A stretch of DNA of 64,000 nt from Pelagicoccus mobilis. GTDB taxonomy: Bacteria; Verrucomicrobiota; Verrucomicrobiia; Opitutales; Opitutaceae. Location of the stretch: the NCBI RefSeq assembly GCF_016595505.1, contig NZ_JAENIL010000037.1, positions 1-64,000 on the forward strand, read 5' to 3'. Both the position numbers and the translations under genes were made by a program. The notes below the pieces were generated by a model. The model did not search any database. It was not told the DNA's origin and saw only the letters and a list, made by a program, of their open reading frames with translations. Below are positions 51,617 through 60,224 of this stretch, in pieces; within the stretch, counting starts at the first letter, position 1; every line of letters starts with the position of its first letter.

Positions 51617-52621
51617 TTGTTACCCTCCTCAGTTGCTGAATCGCCGAATCCTCGATCTCGCAACCGCTCTACCTTGTTGATCGCTTTGGCGGCGCAGGTG
51701 GCGGTGTTGCTGGTGTCTGTGTTTGTGATGGTGGATCGGGATGCGGTGGTGGATCCGCCATCGTTTTCCGGCGAGCGGGTGGTAGAGGTAGCGCGTTCTG
51801 AGGAGAAGCGTCTGGATCGAGTGCGGGAGTTGAGTCGGCGGATGTCGAAGCCGAGGAGTTTTCAGCCGCTGGCAGTGGAGCAGTCGTTTCGGAACGATTT
51901 GCCAGCTTTGCCGGTCATGCCGAAGGCTGATCTGGATTTGGATCGTTTGGAGTCTTCTCTGATTGCGGAGGCGCAGGATTCGTTGATGGGTGGTGTTTTG
52001 TCGGATCTGTCGGGCCAGCTTGGGAGCGCGGAGTCCGCTGCGGAGTTTTTCGGAGTGAAGGACAGTGGTCGCCGGATCGTGATCGTGGTGAATACGTCGG
52101 CATCGGTCGTGCGGAAGGCGGCAGCGAAAGGTGTAAGTATCGAACGACTACAGGATGAGGCGTTGCGGTTGGTGGAGGGGCTGCAGGCTGGGACTCTCTT
52201 TGGGCTTGTTCAGTTTAGCCAAGGGACGAAAGTCTTCTCGGAGCACCTTGCTCCTGCCTTGGTAAGGAACAAGCGAGCGTTGAAGGAGTGGATTGCTCGT
52301 GAGTTAAGGGGGAATCCCAAGATCGAGGACCAAGAGCTGTTGGGTCATGAGGCGGCATTGGCGCTCGCCTTGCGTTGGCAGCCGGATCTGGTTTTTCTGG
52401 TGACGGATGGTTCGCTCAATCGAAGAACTTTGAAGGCGGGAGGTGGCTATGCGTATCCAAAAATCAGTTTCGACGAACTGCTTCGCTTTGCGGATCGTCA
52501 GGTTCTGGAAACGGGAGCTCGACCGACTTTGCACGTGATCGGCTTCGAGCTTGGTGAAGGGGAGCGCGAAGGTTTGGAGCGTCTGGCGAAGCGTTTTCGG
52601 GGCAGTGTGCGAGAGCTTTAG
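51617..52621 (+). CDS. Membrane-anchored vWA-like protein
   Basis: 334 aa from a TTG start. GAGGGG lies 14 bases upstream; a start nearer 'TLLIALAA' is possible. One N-terminal helix ('TLLIALAAQVAVLLVSVFVMV') is followed by a charged linker and a vWA-like fold: 'RRIVIVVNTSASVVRKA', 'GTLFGLVQFSQGTKVFSEHL', 'LVFLVTDGSLNRRTLK'. The metal site motif DxSxS is changed to NTSAS, so metal binding may be lost or altered. Such proteins often scaffold complexes in the envelope. It ends just before the TonB-dependent receptor gene, so the two may work together. Confidence 0.72.
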   Translation: MLPSSVAESPNPRSRNRSTLLIALAAQVAVLLVSVFVMVDRDAVVDPPSFSGERVVEVARSEEKRLDRVRELSRRMSKPRSFQPLAVEQSFRNDLPALPVMPKADLDLDRLESSLIAEAQDSLMGGVLSDLSGQLGSAESAAEFFGVKDSGRRIVIVVNTSASVVRKAAAKGVSIERLQDEALRLVEGLQAGTLFGLVQFSQGTKVFSEHLAPALVRNKRALKEWIARELRGNPKIEDQELLGHEAALALALRWQPDLVFLVTDGSLNRRTLKAGGGYAYPKISFDELLRFADRQVLETGARPTLHVIGFELGEGEREGLERLAKRFRGSVREL

Positions 52622-52693
52622 GAACGGTAATAGAGGGCCGTGGGATTACGTAATAGTACTTGCGAAATTGAAAGCCTTGGCTTGTGTGGTGGG

Positions 52694-54907
52694 ATGCTGC
52701 GACTGGGAGGAACGTTGAATAGATGGCTTGGGGCCGGTGGCCTTGCGTGTTCGATGCTTGTCTCTTTGGGGGCTGAGGATCTGTTTGACTTGAGTTTCGA
52801 GGAGCTGCTGGAGGTTAAGATTACGTCACGTCGTTTTGAGGAATCTTATGTGGAGGTGCCGCGATCGATCTCGGTGGTTACGGAGGCGGATTTGAGGGAA
52901 GGGAGTTTCCAGGATCTGCCGGAGGCGGTCGGGCAGTTGCCGAACGTTTCGGTGAGGGAGAGTTTCGGACGTTGGCGCAGCAAATTGGTTTCTCGCGGGA
53001 TCGGAAACATAGCGGGGGAGAATGTTGTGGTGCTTCTGGTGGATGGGCTGCCGATGAGCAGCTTCGGGGAAAGTGTCTCTCTGCATGATGTGGAGCGGAT
53101 CGAGGTGCTTCGAGGGTCGGACGTGGCGCTGTATGGTCGAGGCGCGTTTGCTGGAGCCATCAATATTATCACGAAGCGCCCGGGCGAAGGGGCGGGGGGG
53201 CGTGTTTCGGTCGGCTTGGATGACGAGGGTGGTTATGACGCCTCTCTGGTCCATGACTTTGAGTTCGGGGCGGAGTTTGATCTCATGTTTACAGCTCGTA
53301 GCTACGAAAAGGAAGCGGAGTATGAGAACACGCTGGGAACGGGGGATTCAGAAGTCGGGGGCGAGGCGTCGGACGAATTTGCCTTGAGTGGGAGCTGGCA
53401 GGCGAATGGACCGCTCACTCTGAATTTTCGTAGCTTGTATCAGGATGTGGATGACGGGCCGTTGCCTGCCTATCTGCAAAGCAGCGCCTTCAATAACTGT
53501 TTCTTGGACTCGCGTCCCCAATACTATTGTGGCGTTCTGGCGACGCCTTCGGAGATCGGGTTGAACTTGGATCGGGAGTACTTGGAGCCCGGATTCCAGA
53601 GGGAGGTAGGGATGCATCATCTCGCCTTGAAGTGGGATAGCGGCGGGCCGGAGGTGGAGTTTAAGGCGGGGCTTCAGGATCAGGATTACGAAGTGGGATT
53701 CGATGGAGATTTCTACGAGCTCGAAGCGGCGTACACGAGCCGGACAGGCAGTTTGGATGAATTGTCGTTGGAGCTCGTAGCGAATTGGGAGCTCGGATTG
53801 TCGGATCGCTTGCTTTTGGGGGTGGCGGAGTACTCGCGGGAGAGCGTTTTCCGGCAGGACCAGACTTTGATCGTTTTTGGTTCGCCGGTCTTTTCCGAGG
53901 GAGAGCTAAGCGGGTCGGAGGTGACGAACACGGCGGTTTTTGCGAGCTACGATTTCCAGTTGGGAGATGCTGGGTTTGTGACGGCTGATCTCCGCTACGC
54001 TCGGGATGAGATTGAATATATTCGGGGCGAGGAATCGGGGAGTGAATCGTGGTACGCGTGGACTCCGAGCTTAAGCTATCGCCGCGATTGGGGGAGCAAT
54101 GGTTTACTTTACGGAGCCCTTTCTCAGGCCAAAAAGCCGGGTGGGTTTAACGCGGAGCTTCGAACCTTGAACTATCTGGATGAGGCGGCTCGAGAGGAGG
54201 CGATGGTGTTTTTCACCTTTGATGAGGAGAAGGTGACCACCTTGGAGTTTGGGGCTAGAAATGAGGCTTGGAATGAGACGCTTTGGTGGGATCTGAGCGT
54301 CTATGCTAGCGAGTGGGACGATCTGCAGTTTTCGCAGAGCCTGAGCTATCAAGATGGAGAGGGAAGAACGCGCCGGGCTGGGACGATTGCCAATGGAGGT
54401 CGAGCTGAGCTTTACGGTTTCGAGCTTGAGGGGCGGCTTGCCTTGACCGACCAGCTTGAAGCGAGCCTAGGCGTGGGCTATTCGTATTCGAAACTCGACG
54501 ACACTTACACGACTGCTCAAGAGGACCTGACTGGGGACGGATCGGTGAGCGGGAATCGGGTCCCTAACGCTCCGGAGTTTGATGGTACGTTCGCTTTGAC
54601 TTACCGTACCGAGTTGGACGCTGGCTTGGAGCTTTTTGTGCGACCGGCGTTTATTTACGAAGGGGAGCGATTCGTGGCGGAGCACAATTTGGCGGTCTTG
54701 GAGGATTTGGAGCGCTTTGACCTGACGGTCGGATTGAGCGGCGAGGACTGGACGCTTTCGGTTTGGGGGAAGAACTTGAATCAGGACAACGCCTTGGAAT
54801 CGGCCAATCGTTTTGGCGATGCGGCCACCTTTTTTGTGAGGCGGGCCTTCGGCTTGGATTTGCCTGATAAGCGGCGGATCGGAGCGAGCTTCAGCTGGCG
54901 TTACTAG
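52694..54907 (+). CDS. TonB-dependent outer-membrane receptor
   Basis: The frame opens at GTG 52640. Met 52694 (MLRLGGTLNRWLGAGGLACS) gives a better signal peptide and 737 aa. The plug shows as 'SFEELLEVKITSRRFEE', 'VPRSISVVTEADLRE', 'LVDGLPMSSFGESVSLHDVERIEVLRGSDVALYGRGAFAGAINIITKRP'. The barrel is made of alternating strands and ends with the aromatic 'ASFSWRY'. It imports a large ligand (siderophore, sugar or vitamin) using TonB. The ligand is unknown; no TonB, ExbB or ABC genes are near. The vWA-like gene just upstream is the only likely partner. Confidence 0.93.
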   Translation: MLRLGGTLNRWLGAGGLACSMLVSLGAEDLFDLSFEELLEVKITSRRFEESYVEVPRSISVVTEADLREGSFQDLPEAVGQLPNVSVRESFGRWRSKLVSRGIGNIAGENVVVLLVDGLPMSSFGESVSLHDVERIEVLRGSDVALYGRGAFAGAINIITKRPGEGAGGRVSVGLDDEGGYDASLVHDFEFGAEFDLMFTARSYEKEAEYENTLGTGDSEVGGEASDEFALSGSWQANGPLTLNFRSLYQDVDDGPLPAYLQSSAFNNCFLDSRPQYYCGVLATPSEIGLNLDREYLEPGFQREVGMHHLALKWDSGGPEVEFKAGLQDQDYEVGFDGDFYELEAAYTSRTGSLDELSLELVANWELGLSDRLLLGVAEYSRESVFRQDQTLIVFGSPVFSEGELSGSEVTNTAVFASYDFQLGDAGFVTADLRYARDEIEYIRGEESGSESWYAWTPSLSYRRDWGSNGLLYGALSQAKKPGGFNAELRTLNYLDEAAREEAMVFFTFDEEKVTTLEFGARNEAWNETLWWDLSVYASEWDDLQFSQSLSYQDGEGRTRRAGTIANGGRAELYGFELEGRLALTDQLEASLGVGYSYSKLDDTYTTAQEDLTGDGSVSGNRVPNAPEFDGTFALTYRTELDAGLELFVRPAFIYEGERFVAEHNLAVLEDLERFDLTVGLSGEDWTLSVWGKNLNQDNALESANRFGDAATFFVRRAFGLDLPDKRRIGASFSWRY

Positions 54908-54952
54908 CTGCGTTTTTTTTAAATGGATAAAGGCCGAACAGGAATGGGATAT

Positions 54953-54977
54953 GTCCGGTCAACGCCCGGACCTACAG
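54953..54977 (+). repeat. Palindrome with CTACAG tail
   Basis: GTCCGG 54953-54958 pairs with CCGGAC 54966-54971 (loop TCAACGC), followed by CTACAG. A second hairpin follows at 55002-55020. Confidence 0.65.
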
Positions 54978-55001
54978 ACGTGGAATCGGATGTTTCTGGA
55001 G

Positions 55002-55020
55002 GTCGCCGCGTCGAGGCGAC
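55002..55020. repeat. GC-rich hairpin paired with the palindrome at 54953
   Basis: GTCGCC 55002-55007 pairs with GGCGAC 55015-55020 (loop GCGTCGA), preceded by GGAG. It lies about 25 bases from the CTACAG-tailed unit in the gap between the TonB receptor and the next gene. Confidence 0.55.
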
Positions 55021-55087
55021 ATTCAAGGTGCGACCAAACAAAAGAAAGTGGTCCTAGCTGAGATAGGCGTGGCGCGGCGGACGTGGG

Positions 55088-55615
55088 CTACCTTGGGGGG
55101 TAGGTGGAGAGCCAGAGTTCGACCTCGGCTGGGTGGCCGTGGAGGGCGAGTTGCTCGGAGATTTCCGGGTGGCTGGGGTAGTCGACTTTGTGGCGAGGGT
55201 CGCCGGGGAGCTGCGGGAGCGTGGCGCGGGTGAGGTCCCAGCAGGCCCAGGCTCGCCACTTGCGTTGTTCGCGTCGTGGTTCGCCGAGCCGGTCGGCGTA
55301 GTGCTGGAAATGTACGCGGGGATTGCCGAGGAAAGCGCCGTCGGGAGCGGCTTTAAGGATGTCGACGAGGGCTGCGTAGGGGAGCGGCCATTCCTTGAGC
55401 ACGGCTTCGTCGCCTTGCAGATCGGCCCCCCAAGCCCGGTCGAGGCAGAGGATGGAGCGAGCGGGAAGGCGTTGTTGCCAAAGGTGTTGGGCGTATTGGA
55501 GGCAGGTGAGGTAGAAGGCGGCTCCTCGGTCCTCTTTTCGGTATCGATTGAGGGCTCGCCAGTCCATTCCCGGTTTGGCGGGCGGAAGCGTTTCGAGCGA
55601 AGCGAGGGGATTCAT
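55088..55615 (-). CDS. Conserved hypothetical protein, cytoplasmic
   Basis: 175 aa with no signal peptide or membrane helix. It is rich in Trp and Pro and has segments such as 'MDWRALNRYRKEDRGAAFYLTCLQYAQHLWQQRLPARSILCLDRAWG' and 'NPRVHFQHYADRL... WACWDLTRATLPQLPGD'. The composition and regular codon use support a real gene. I recognise no family and no catalytic motif. It is divergent from purF, separated by a 302-bp region. The Arg/Trp-rich character recalls small conserved Opitutae proteins of unknown role. Confidence 0.75.
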   Translation of the reverse strand: MNPLASLETLPPAKPGMDWRALNRYRKEDRGAAFYLTCLQYAQHLWQQRLPARSILCLDRAWGADLQGDEAVLKEWPLPYAALVDILKAAPDGAFLGNPRVHFQHYADRLGEPRREQRKWRAWACWDLTRATLPQLPGDPRHKVDYPSHPEISEQLALHGHPAEVELWLSTYPPR

Positions 55616-55917
55616 TAGGCCTTTTTGCTGTGTTTCGGGGGTGAGAACTTCCTGTTACAGGAAGGTTTCGGCATAGGGTATTCGCTGAATCGACATTCTC
55701 TGTAGAAAAGAAGCAATGATTTGTTGCAAGGGTCTTAAATATCGCCGTAGGTGGTGGCTTTTCATTCGAGAATCGGCCAGCAATGGCTGACAAAACCCGC
55801 CGACACGACTATTTTCACTCACTCCTTTGTAGACATCATCTTTGCCATGCCGACGAAGATTGCTCCGGATTTCATCCCATCGCGCGACAGGATCGCCCAA
55901 AAACTTCAGCCTAATCG
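55616..55917. other. 302-bp divergent intergenic region upstream of purF
   Basis: It holds a perfect 7-bp inverted repeat CTTCCTG-TTA-CAGGAAG (55648-55664), a possible operator or hairpin 33 bases from the hypothetical gene start, and the small leader ORF described separately (55847-55921). No PurR-like operator was recognised by eye. Promoters for both flanking genes should lie here. Confidence 0.5.
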
Positions 55918-55921
55918 ATGA
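55847..55921 (+). CDS. Possible 24-aa leader ORF coupled to purF
   Basis: ATG 55847 to TGA 55919-55921. The product is a 24-residue basic peptide beginning MPTKIAPDFIPSRDRI. Its TGA overlaps the purF ATG (ATGA), the usual sign of translational coupling. No Shine-Dalgarno precedes it, so it may be chance, or the visible part of an attenuation or coupling device for purF. Confidence 0.35.
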   Translation: MPTKIAPDFIPSRDRIAQKLQPNR

Positions 55922-57834
55922 GCGACCCGATTAAACACGAGTGCGGTATTGCTCAAGTTCGCTTGAAAAAGCCGCTTGAGTACTATCAAGAGAAATATGG
56001 CACCCCGCTTTGGGGCTTTTACAAGCTCTTCCTCCTGATGGAGAAGCAGCGCAACCGCGGCCAGGACGGCGCGGGTGTCGCGGCGGTGAAGTTCGACATG
56101 CCGGCCGGCGAGCCCTACATGTTCCGCGAGCGGAGCGTGAAGAGCAACGCGTTGGACCGCATTTTCAAGGACACGCTCAAGGGCTACCAAAAGCTGATTC
56201 GCAATGGCGAGGTGCTTCCGGACTACGTGCCTTCGATCAAGCGCAAGTTCGACTTCGCGGCGGAGCTCTACATGGGTCATCTCCGCTACGGCACTTCGGG
56301 CGGTTATTCGCTCAGTGTGTGTCATCCGTTTTTCCGCCGCAGCAGTTGGCCGACCAAGAATCTGATCTTGGCGGGCAACTTCAACATGACCAATACGAAG
56401 GAGCTCAACGACAGCTTGATCGCTATTGGCCAGCACCCGATTTTCGCCACGGATACGCAAGCCTTGCTCGAAAAGGTCGGCTTCCACCTCGACGAGGCGC
56501 ACGACAATCTCTACCGCTACTTGCGCGACGAGGGGCATACTAATGACGAGATTGCCGAGAAGATCGTTACGGGTATCGATTTGCCTAAGGTTTTCCGCAA
56601 GTCCGCGGAGTCTTGGGATGGTGGATACGCTTTGATTGGCGGTATCGGAAATGGTGACAGTTTCATTTTGCGTGATCCGTTAGGCATCCGTCCGGCTCAC
56701 TATTTCGAAGATGACGAAGTATTCGCGGCCGCTTCCGAGCGAGCTCCTTTGATGACGATCTTCGACAAGTCGCTTGAAGACATCAAAGAGGTTCCGCCTG
56801 GTCACATCATCGTGATGAAGAAGTCCGGGGAGATCCTCGACGAAGCTTTCCGCGAGCCTGAGCCCGAGCAGAAGCAATGTTCCTTCGAACGCATCTATTT
56901 CTCGCGTGGAAACGACGCGGACATCTACAAGGAGCGAAAGGCCTTGGGCGCGGGACTTTGCAACCAGATCATGGAAGGGATCGATCGCGATCTGGAAAAC
57001 ACCGTGATCAGCTTCGTGCCGAATACCTCGGAAGTCGCTTACTTCGGAGTGCTCGAGGAGTTGCGCATGATCCGTCGCAAGGCGGTGAAGGCGGCGATCT
57101 TGGATGCGGCGGAAAAGGGCGAGCTTGATTCCGACGTGCTTGACGAGCTCGTGATGAGGAACTGGCCGCGTGGCGAGAAGATCGCGCACAAGGACCAGAA
57201 GCTGCGTACCTTTATCTCGACCGAAGACTCGCGTAACGAGATGGCGTCCCACGTCTACGATGTGACCTACGGAATCGTGGAGCCGAAGGACAATCTGGTT
57301 TGTGTGGATGACTCTATCGTACGCGGGACTACGCTGCGAAAGTCTGTGCTCAAGATTCTCGGTAGCCTCAATCCGAAGAAGATCATCATCGCTTCGACCG
57401 CGCCGCAGATCCGCTATCCTGATTGTTATGGCATCGACATGTCCGAGCTCGGCAAGTTCATCGCGTTTGAAGCGGCGATCGAGTTGCTGAAGGAGAAGGG
57501 CAAGAAGGACGTGATAGCTGACGTTTACCGCAAGTGTTTGGATGCCGAAAACGGTGATGCTCCCAACACGGTCAATTACGTGCAGGAGATTTATAAGCCG
57601 TTCACGGACGATGAGATTTCCGCTAAGATCTCCCAGCTTGTGTATCCATACGACAACGACTGGAGGGGTGAACTCCAGGTGATTTACCAGACTGTTGATA
57701 ATCTCCACAAAGCCTTGGATGGGCATGATGGCGATTGGTATTTCACTGGAAACTACCCGACACCCGGAGGCTTCCAGGTGGTGAATCGCGCTTTCATCAA
57801 CTACTTCGAAAAAGCCAAAGGCCGCGCCTACTAA
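55918..57834 (+). CDS. purF: Amidophosphoribosyltransferase, long form
   Basis: 638 aa; many purF products are 470-510 aa, and long forms of 600 and more occur in Bacteroidetes-like lineages. It makes phosphoribosylamine from PRPP and glutamine, the committed step of purine synthesis. The N-terminal glutaminase has the catalytic Cys9 after a short propeptide ('KHECGIAQV'). 'RDPLGIRPAHYFEDDEVFAAASE' follows. The PRPP loop 'VCVDDSIVRGTTLRKSVL' is near 463. The extra length includes an added segment after the glutaminase and a C-terminal part that ends 'NRAFINYFEKAKGRAY'. purM starts 38 bases downstream. Confidence 0.96.
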   Translation: MSDPIKHECGIAQVRLKKPLEYYQEKYGTPLWGFYKLFLLMEKQRNRGQDGAGVAAVKFDMPAGEPYMFRERSVKSNALDRIFKDTLKGYQKLIRNGEVLPDYVPSIKRKFDFAAELYMGHLRYGTSGGYSLSVCHPFFRRSSWPTKNLILAGNFNMTNTKELNDSLIAIGQHPIFATDTQALLEKVGFHLDEAHDNLYRYLRDEGHTNDEIAEKIVTGIDLPKVFRKSAESWDGGYALIGGIGNGDSFILRDPLGIRPAHYFEDDEVFAAASERAPLMTIFDKSLEDIKEVPPGHIIVMKKSGEILDEAFREPEPEQKQCSFERIYFSRGNDADIYKERKALGAGLCNQIMEGIDRDLENTVISFVPNTSEVAYFGVLEELRMIRRKAVKAAILDAAEKGELDSDVLDELVMRNWPRGEKIAHKDQKLRTFISTEDSRNEMASHVYDVTYGIVEPKDNLVCVDDSIVRGTTLRKSVLKILGSLNPKKIIIASTAPQIRYPDCYGIDMSELGKFIAFEAAIELLKEKGKKDVIADVYRKCLDAENGDAPNTVNYVQEIYKPFTDDEISAKISQLVYPYDNDWRGELQVIYQTVDNLHKALDGHDGDWYFTGNYPTPGGFQVVNRAFINYFEKAKGRAY

Positions 57835-57872
57835 TCCCTAACTGCTAAAATACGATAGGATCCGTTTATAAG

Positions 57873-58955
57873 ATGCCTGCGAAGAAAAAGACTAAAGCTT
57901 ACGCCGCTGTGGGCGTGAATATCGACTTGGCTGACCGCATGAAGGGCGGCCTCAAAGAATCGCTCAAAAGCGCGTCTCGCCCGGAAGTTCTCGGTGCGGT
58001 TGGCGGATTTGGCGGATTGTTCGACCTTTCCAAGTCCAAGTACAAGGAGCCAGTGCTCGTTAGCAGTATCGATGGTGTGGGTACGAAGCTGAAGCTCGCG
58101 TTTCAGTCCGGCAAGCACAAGAGCGTAGGGCTCGACATCGTAAACCACTGTATCGACGACATTTCCGTGATCGGAGCGGAGCCGCTTTTCTTCTTGGACT
58201 ACCTCGGTCTTGGAAAGCTTGAGCCAAAGGTTTTCAAGCAGCTTCTGGCTGGCATCTCTGAAGCTTGCGCCAGCGCGAATTGCGCTTTGATTGGGGGCGA
58301 GACAGCTCAGTTGCCCGATATGTATTCTGAAGGCGAATACGATATCGCTGGTGTCATCGTGGGTGTCGCGGAAAAGAAGAAGATGCTTTCCGGTTCTACC
58401 ATCCGTCCCGGTGATGTGGTGATCGGTCTTCCTTCGAGTGGTTTGCACACCAATGGTTACACGCTCGCTCGCAAGGTGATCTTTGATCAAGCGAAGCTGA
58501 CGCTGAAGGATAAGGTGCCTGGCACGCGTCAGACTGTGGAAAAGGCCCTCATGGCTCCGCACACGAATTACGCGCCGTTGCTCCAGCCATTGCTCGCGGA
58601 GTTCAACAAGGGCCGTTCCTCGAAATTCCGAAAGGACAACGCGGTGTTCGGTATCGCCCACATCACAGGTGGCGGTTTCACGGGCAACATCCCGCGTATC
58701 CTCCCTGAGAAGGTGGACGTCGAGATCGACACCACGACTTGGGAGCCGTTGCCGATCTTCAAGCTGATTGGAGAAAAGGGCGGAATCGACTTCGACGAGA
58801 TGTACGAGGTGTTCAACATGGGCATCGGCATGACGCTGGTCGTTGATGGCAAGCAAGCGGACGATGTGCTCGCGTTCTGTCACGCCGCTGGCTGCAAGGC
58901 GGTCAAGGTTGGCCAAGCGGTCAAGGGTACCGGCAAGGTAAGCTTGAAGCGATAG
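57873..58955 (+). CDS. purM: Phosphoribosylformylglycinamidine cyclo-ligase
   Basis: 360 aa. It closes the imidazole ring, turning FGAM to AIR with ATP, in the cytoplasm. Family marks: 'YAAVGVNIDLADRMKGGL', 'VSSIDGVGTKLKLAF', 'ALIGGETAQLPDMYSEGEYDIAG', 'GLPSSGLHTNGYTLAR', 'ITGGGFTGNIPRILPEK', and 'FNMGIGMTLVV'. It forms an operon with purF (38-base gap) and is ended by the terminator at 58978-59008. Confidence 0.96.
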   Translation: MPAKKKTKAYAAVGVNIDLADRMKGGLKESLKSASRPEVLGAVGGFGGLFDLSKSKYKEPVLVSSIDGVGTKLKLAFQSGKHKSVGLDIVNHCIDDISVIGAEPLFFLDYLGLGKLEPKVFKQLLAGISEACASANCALIGGETAQLPDMYSEGEYDIAGVIVGVAEKKKMLSGSTIRPGDVVIGLPSSGLHTNGYTLARKVIFDQAKLTLKDKVPGTRQTVEKALMAPHTNYAPLLQPLLAEFNKGRSSKFRKDNAVFGIAHITGGGFTGNIPRILPEKVDVEIDTTTWEPLPIFKLIGEKGGIDFDEMYEVFNMGIGMTLVVDGKQADDVLAFCHAAGCKAVKVGQAVKGTGKVSLKR

Positions 58956-58977
58956 CTCCAAACTCAGTTCATTTTTG

Positions 58978-59008
58978 AAACCGCAGTCAGCTTGGGCTGC
59001 GGTTTTTT
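58978..59008 (+). terminator. purFM terminator
   Basis: AAACCGCAG 58978-58986 faces CTGCGGTTT 58997-59005 with a 10-base loop. Together the T run reaches 59008 and continues with interruptions to 59015. It ends the purF-purM transcript 23 bases after the purM stop. Confidence 0.85.
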
Positions 59009-59015
59009 CTTTTTT

Positions 59016-59066
59016 GTAGGGGGTGACCGCCGTGCCAGGCCTAGGTCCGGCACGGCGGCCGGGACC
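59016..59066. repeat. Long GC-rich palindrome
   Basis: CCGCCGTGCC 59027-59036 pairs with GGCACGGCGG 59049-59058, with GTAGG at the left edge and GGGACC at the right. It follows directly on the purFM terminator and belongs to the same broad class of intergenic palindromes. Confidence 0.6.
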
Positions 59067-59131
59067 TTAGCTTTTCCGAAGCGAGGAAAGAGATGGCGTT
59101 TGCTTTGGGATAGGGCATGCTCGGACGGCAA

Positions 59132-59716
59132 ATGAAACGGCTTTGTGTATTTTCGCATCTCTTGGTTCTGCTGTTTGTTTCGGCTTGCTCGCCTAAGCCT
59201 GACTATCAGGTTGCGGGGGCTCATTGGCTTGAGTCTAAGCAGGGGGGAGGAATGTACGACGTATTGGCGTATCCACTCGTTGAGGACGAATTGACTTATC
59301 TTGAAGGCAGCTTTGCCGCGTTGGAGAGTGCTGCGGCTGCGAATCCTGAGGTTTGGGAAGAAATCGCTGTGGCGGACGATCTGATTTGGGCGGCCAATCA
59401 GGGCTCGTTCTGGGATGGGGCGGATTTGTTGGGGCCTGACGTGATCGCCGTGAGTTTAAAGCTCACCTTTTTGTGGGAGTTTGCTTCGGCGGAGGAGTCG
59501 ATGGAGGACGATATTCGCGAGAATCTGAAGTTTGTTGAGCAGAGGGCGCAGCAAGAGGGGGCGACGGCGGAGTTGCTGGCGACTGCGGATACGATGCGGG
59601 CTCTATTGAATGTCATCGAGGCGCATAAGGAAGCGGCAGCGTTCGAATACTATGCGGAAAACAAGGAGCGGATCGATGCGGCGCTTGACCGATTCACATC
59701 GATTGGAGAACAATAG
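59132..59716 (+). CDS. Lipoprotein of unknown function
   Basis: The frame opens at 59117. Met 59132 (MKRLCVFSHLLVLLFVSAC) gives a clean lipoprotein signal with the lipobox Cys at 19, 194 aa in all. The mature part is acidic and helical: 'WEEIAVADDLIWAANQGSFWDG', 'MEDDIRENLKFVEQRAQQEG', 'MRALLNVIEAHKEAAAFEYYAENKERID'. No family is recognised. The Dabb gene starts 23 bases after the stop and may share the transcript. Trp-rich patches suggest protein-protein or cell-wall contact, but that is a guess. Confidence 0.75.
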   Translation: MKRLCVFSHLLVLLFVSACSPKPDYQVAGAHWLESKQGGGMYDVLAYPLVEDELTYLEGSFAALESAAAANPEVWEEIAVADDLIWAANQGSFWDGADLLGPDVIAVSLKLTFLWEFASAEESMEDDIRENLKFVEQRAQQEGATAELLATADTMRALLNVIEAHKEAAAFEYYAENKERIDAALDRFTSIGEQ

Positions 59717-59739
59717 GGTTTTAACAAACAGAGAAAATC

Positions 59740-60039
59740 ATGCTCGTTCACACAGTACTCTTCAATCTCACTCCTGGCATGAGCGACGAACAGGTCGCTG
59801 CATTCGAAAAGGATCTCAATTCGCTCGCGACGATCGATGTCGCCAAGGCTTGCTACATCGGCAAGGTCGCTGACACCGCCAAACGTCCGGTAGTGCAGAC
59901 TGACTGGGACTACATGTTGACCGTGATCGTAGAAAACGTGGCGGACCACGACATCTACCAGGACCACCCGACGCACCACGCTTTCATCGCGAACCAAAAG
60001 CAGTTCTTTGGACAAGTTCGCGTGTTTGACTGCGAGTAG
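59740..60039 (+). CDS. Dabb family (stress-responsive A/B barrel) protein
   Basis: 99 aa, a typical size. The dimeric alpha/beta barrel shows as 'MLVHTVLFNLTPGMSDEQVAAFEKDLNSLA', the conserved 'DWDYMLTVIVENVADHDIYQDHPTHHAFI' and a final beta strand. Dabb domains are found in stress-induced and polyketide-cyclising proteins; small stand-alone copies have no settled function. It sits 23 bases after the lipoprotein gene and before an 80-bp inverted repeat. Confidence 0.9.
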   Translation: MLVHTVLFNLTPGMSDEQVAAFEKDLNSLATIDVAKACYIGKVADTAKRPVVQTDWDYMLTVIVENVADHDIYQDHPTHHAFIANQKQFFGQVRVFDCE

Positions 60040-60045
60040 TTTTTC

Positions 60046-60119
60046 GTAGGGCGGAGCTTTAGGGCGTGCCGGGAATGCTTGATCTTGCATGACGGACGCG
60101 GGCTAAAGCGCCGCGCTAC
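60046..60119. repeat. Long inverted repeat (copy 2, diverged)
   Basis: Arms 60046-60078 and 60087-60119 pair imperfectly, beginning GTAGGGCGG and ending CCGCGCTAC. The right arm differs from the right arm of 39237-39316 at only one position over 24 bases (ACGCGGGCTAAAGC to CTAC). It is a dispersed inverted-repeat family, copy 2. Confidence 0.7.
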
Positions 60120-60224
60120 TGGATTTTGGATACGTCCTTTTTTGTGACGCTTGGGTTAATTGACTAAGGGTCTCAGGGTTGATGCCTTGACAGTTTGGGG
60201 GATTTGGCTAGAAAGTAATTCCCC

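Noticed and set aside
57831-58961. 376-aa minus-strand open frame over purM
   Set aside because: It is the exact shadow of purM, which has all family motifs; the antisense protein has none.
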